A stretch of DNA of 64,000 nt from UBA1447 sp002329225 (GTDB lineage: Bacteria; Bacillota; Clostridia; Oscillospirales; Acutalibacteraceae): contig JBMNVN010000004.1 in the NCBI GenBank assembly GCA_050946835.1, positions 1 to 64,000 on the forward strand. Direction: 5' to 3'. The translations under genes and the position numbers were made by a program. Positions 62,607 through 64,000 of the stretch are shown here, one piece after another. Numbering within the stretch: position 1 is the stretch's first letter; each line of letters opens with the position of its first letter. The notes under the pieces were generated by a model. That model was not told the origin of the DNA. It did no database searches and saw nothing but the letters and a program-made list of their open reading frames with translations.

Positions 62607-64000
62607 ATGAAACAGGGATATGCAATCAAGGAGTACCATGATGCCGCTAAGGTTACGGCAGAGCTTGACGAGCTCATAAAAAAACCTATCTACTCTATCA
62701 AGCCGGAAGCTCTTAAAAAATACGAGGAGGAGTATTACGGCAAAAAATGCACCGGTTCCAAAGCCCTTATTGACAAAGCCGTTGAAGCCATTCCCGGCGG
62801 CGTACAGCACAACCTCGCTTTCAACTATCCTTTCCCTCTGGTTTTCACCAAGGCGGAAGGCGCTTATCTTTATGACATCGACGGCAACCGTTACTTCGAC
62901 TTTCTGCAAGCGGGCGGCCCCACAGTTTTGGGCAGCAATCCGCCTCAGGTGAGAGAAAAAGTAATCGAACTACTTAATACCTGCGGCCCTTCCACCGGTC
63001 TTTTCCATGAGTACGAGTACAAACTTGCTCAAAAAATAAAAGACAACTTTGAAAGTGTGGATATGTTCCGTATGTTAGGCTCCGGCACTGAGGCCTGCAT
63101 GGTTGCCATACGTATAGCCCGTCTTGCCACCGGCAATAAAAAAATTCTTAAAATGGGCGGCGCTTACCACGGGTGGAGCGATCAACTGGCCTACGGCATA
63201 CGCATACCCGGTTCCAAATGGACCCAGGCAAGCGGCGTTCCCCTCCATATTTTCAGGGATACTCAGGAGTTTTTCCCCAACGACCTTAAAGACCTGGAGC
63301 GCAAACTCAGGGCTAACAAGTTAAAGGGCGGCACGGCAGCGGTTATGATTGAGCCTGTAGGTCCCGAAAGCGGCACCAGGCCCGTGGATATCAACTTTAA
63401 CAAGGGCGTTGAAGCCCTCTGCAGAAAATACGGAGCCCTTCTCATTTTTGACGAAGTGGTTACGGCTTACCGCATAGGCGTGTCCGGCGCTCAGGGTTAT
63501 TTCGGAGTATCCCCCGACCTGACGGTCTTCGGCAAAGTCATAGCCGGCGGCTACCCGGGCGCAGGCGGCGTAGGCGGTAAAAAAGAATATATGAAGTACC
63601 TTTCCGCAGGTATTGCCGGCGGAAGCAAACACAAAAAGGCCCTCGTGGGCGGCACCATGGCGGCAAATCCGCTTAGCTGCGTAGCGGGCTACTATATGAT
63701 TGAAGAGATTGAAAAACAAAACGCCTGTGAAAAAGCGGGCTTAATGGGCGACAGGCTCACCGCAGGGCTAAAAGAACTTATTAAAAAATATGACCTGCCC
63801 TTTGTCGCCTTCAACCAGGGTTCAATCTGCCATCTGGAAACCGTGGGCACCATGCACTTCTCCATTAACTGGAAAAAGCCTTGGGGCATCATGCACGTGC
63901 TTAAAGCCACCTCCGCAAGGAAGAAAGAGATGGAGCACATGGGCGCCGCATACATGGCGGAAGGTCTGGTCACCCTGGCGGGCAGCCGGCTTTACACCAG
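62607..64000 (+). CDS. Class III PLP-dependent aminotransferase (partial, runs off window)
   Basis: From ATG 62607 (AAGGAG 9 bases upstream) the frame stays open to the end of the window, 464 codons without a stop. It resembles glutamate-1-semialdehyde 2,1-aminomutase and related class III enzymes: AIPGGVQHNLAF, MLGSGTEACMVAIRIARLAT, the PLP-contacting LLIFDEVVTAYRIG, and the Schiff-base lysine in VFGKVIAGGYPGAGGVGG. An N-terminal extension of about 55 residues precedes the usual start of the fold. It is not obviously a haem-pathway gene here, as no hem genes are adjacent. It may instead transaminate another amino acid or amine. Confidence 0.88.
   Translation, partial: MKQGYAIKEYHDAAKVTAELDELIKKPIYSIKPEALKKYEEEYYGKKCTGSKALIDKAVEAIPGGVQHNLAFNYPFPLVFTKAEGAYLYDIDGNRYFDFLQAGGPTVLGSNPPQVREKVIELLNTCGPSTGLFHEYEYKLAQKIKDNFESVDMFRMLGSGTEACMVAIRIARLATGNKKILKMGGAYHGWSDQLAYGIRIPGSKWTQASGVPLHIFRDTQEFFPNDLKDLERKLRANKLKGGTAAVMIEPVGPESGTRPVDINFNKGVEALCRKYGALLIFDEVVTAYRIGVSGAQGYFGVSPDLTVFGKVIAGGYPGAGGVGGKKEYMKYLSAGIAGGSKHKKALVGGTMAANPLSCVAGYYMIEEIEKQNACEKAGLMGDRLTAGLKELIKKYDLPFVAFNQGSICHLETVGTMHFSINWKKPWGIMHVLKATSARKKEMEHMGAAYMAEGLVTLAGSRLYT

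Noticed and set aside
1..64000. CRISPR array, tRNA, rRNA, prophage or insertion sequence
   Set aside because: No regularly spaced short repeats, no cloverleaf-like or rRNA-like sequence and no transposase, integrase or phage structural protein was recognised in any frame.

Overview
This is a chromosomal window from a low-to-middle GC, Gram-positive anaerobe, most likely an uncultured member of the Clostridia (Oscillospirales-like). The evidence is an infC-rpmI-rplT operon with an L20-type leader, a PdaA-type spore-cortex deacetylase, a YerB/DUF3048 lipoprotein, folate-dependent TrmFO, lipoproteins with Sec/lipobox signals and no outer-membrane genes, strong AGGAGG ribosome sites, frequent UUG starts and consensus SigA-type promoters. 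No rRNA, tRNA, CRISPR array, prophage or insertion sequence was found.

Layout. 1-1975 is an AT-rich patch of small lipoproteins, including a tandem DUF5050 pair. 2104-8168 (minus) holds a secreted neutral-ceramidase-like hydrolase, a short-chain dehydrogenase and a GH2 beta-galactosidase. 8351-9774 (minus) is an ECF sigma factor, the remnant of its beta-propeller anti-sigma partner and a META-domain protein. 9912-14746 has pdaA, the serC-serA serine pathway and a YerB-like lipoprotein. 14994-18481 has an AT-rich alpha/beta hydrolase, a Cys-type sulfatase and a zinc-ribbon membrane protein. 18579-26454 (minus) is a probable operon of a GH29 alpha-fucosidase, an iron-sulfur flavoprotein and three tandem DUF4838 proteins. 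26649-32324 (minus) is a complete oppBCDFA transporter. 32532-41627 (minus) is a housekeeping run: an unknown protein, gyrB, gyrA, an MgsA-like protein with altered active site, hisS and aspS. 41831-49324 (minus) is a surface-polysaccharide cluster (three glycosyltransferases, Wzy, Wzx, NeuD-like acetyltransferase) with a divergent O-antigen-ligase-like gene at 49574. 50994-64000 (plus) carries a 38-residue protein, infC-rpmI-rplT, a SpoU/TrmH methyltransferase, dprA, topA, trmFO, rnc, smc and a class III aminotransferase that runs off the end.

How the genes fit together. The left half is a catabolic region: secreted enzymes (ceramidase-like, DUF4838 proteins) probably act outside, while the GH2, GH29 and sulfatase proteins have no visible signal peptide and probably act on imported fragments. 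This points to growth on fucosylated, sulfated or galactosylated host or plant glycans. The right half is core replication, translation and recombination machinery interrupted by a cell-surface glycan locus.

Most worth a second look: the tandem DUF4838 triplication with a 147-bp identical block between two copies; the deleted anti-sigma gene beside an intact sigma gene; the MgsA homologue lacking both catalytic aspartates; the apparent AUC start of infC behind an attenuator; and a 38-residue protein gene upstream of infC. No clearly new defence or mobile system was seen.
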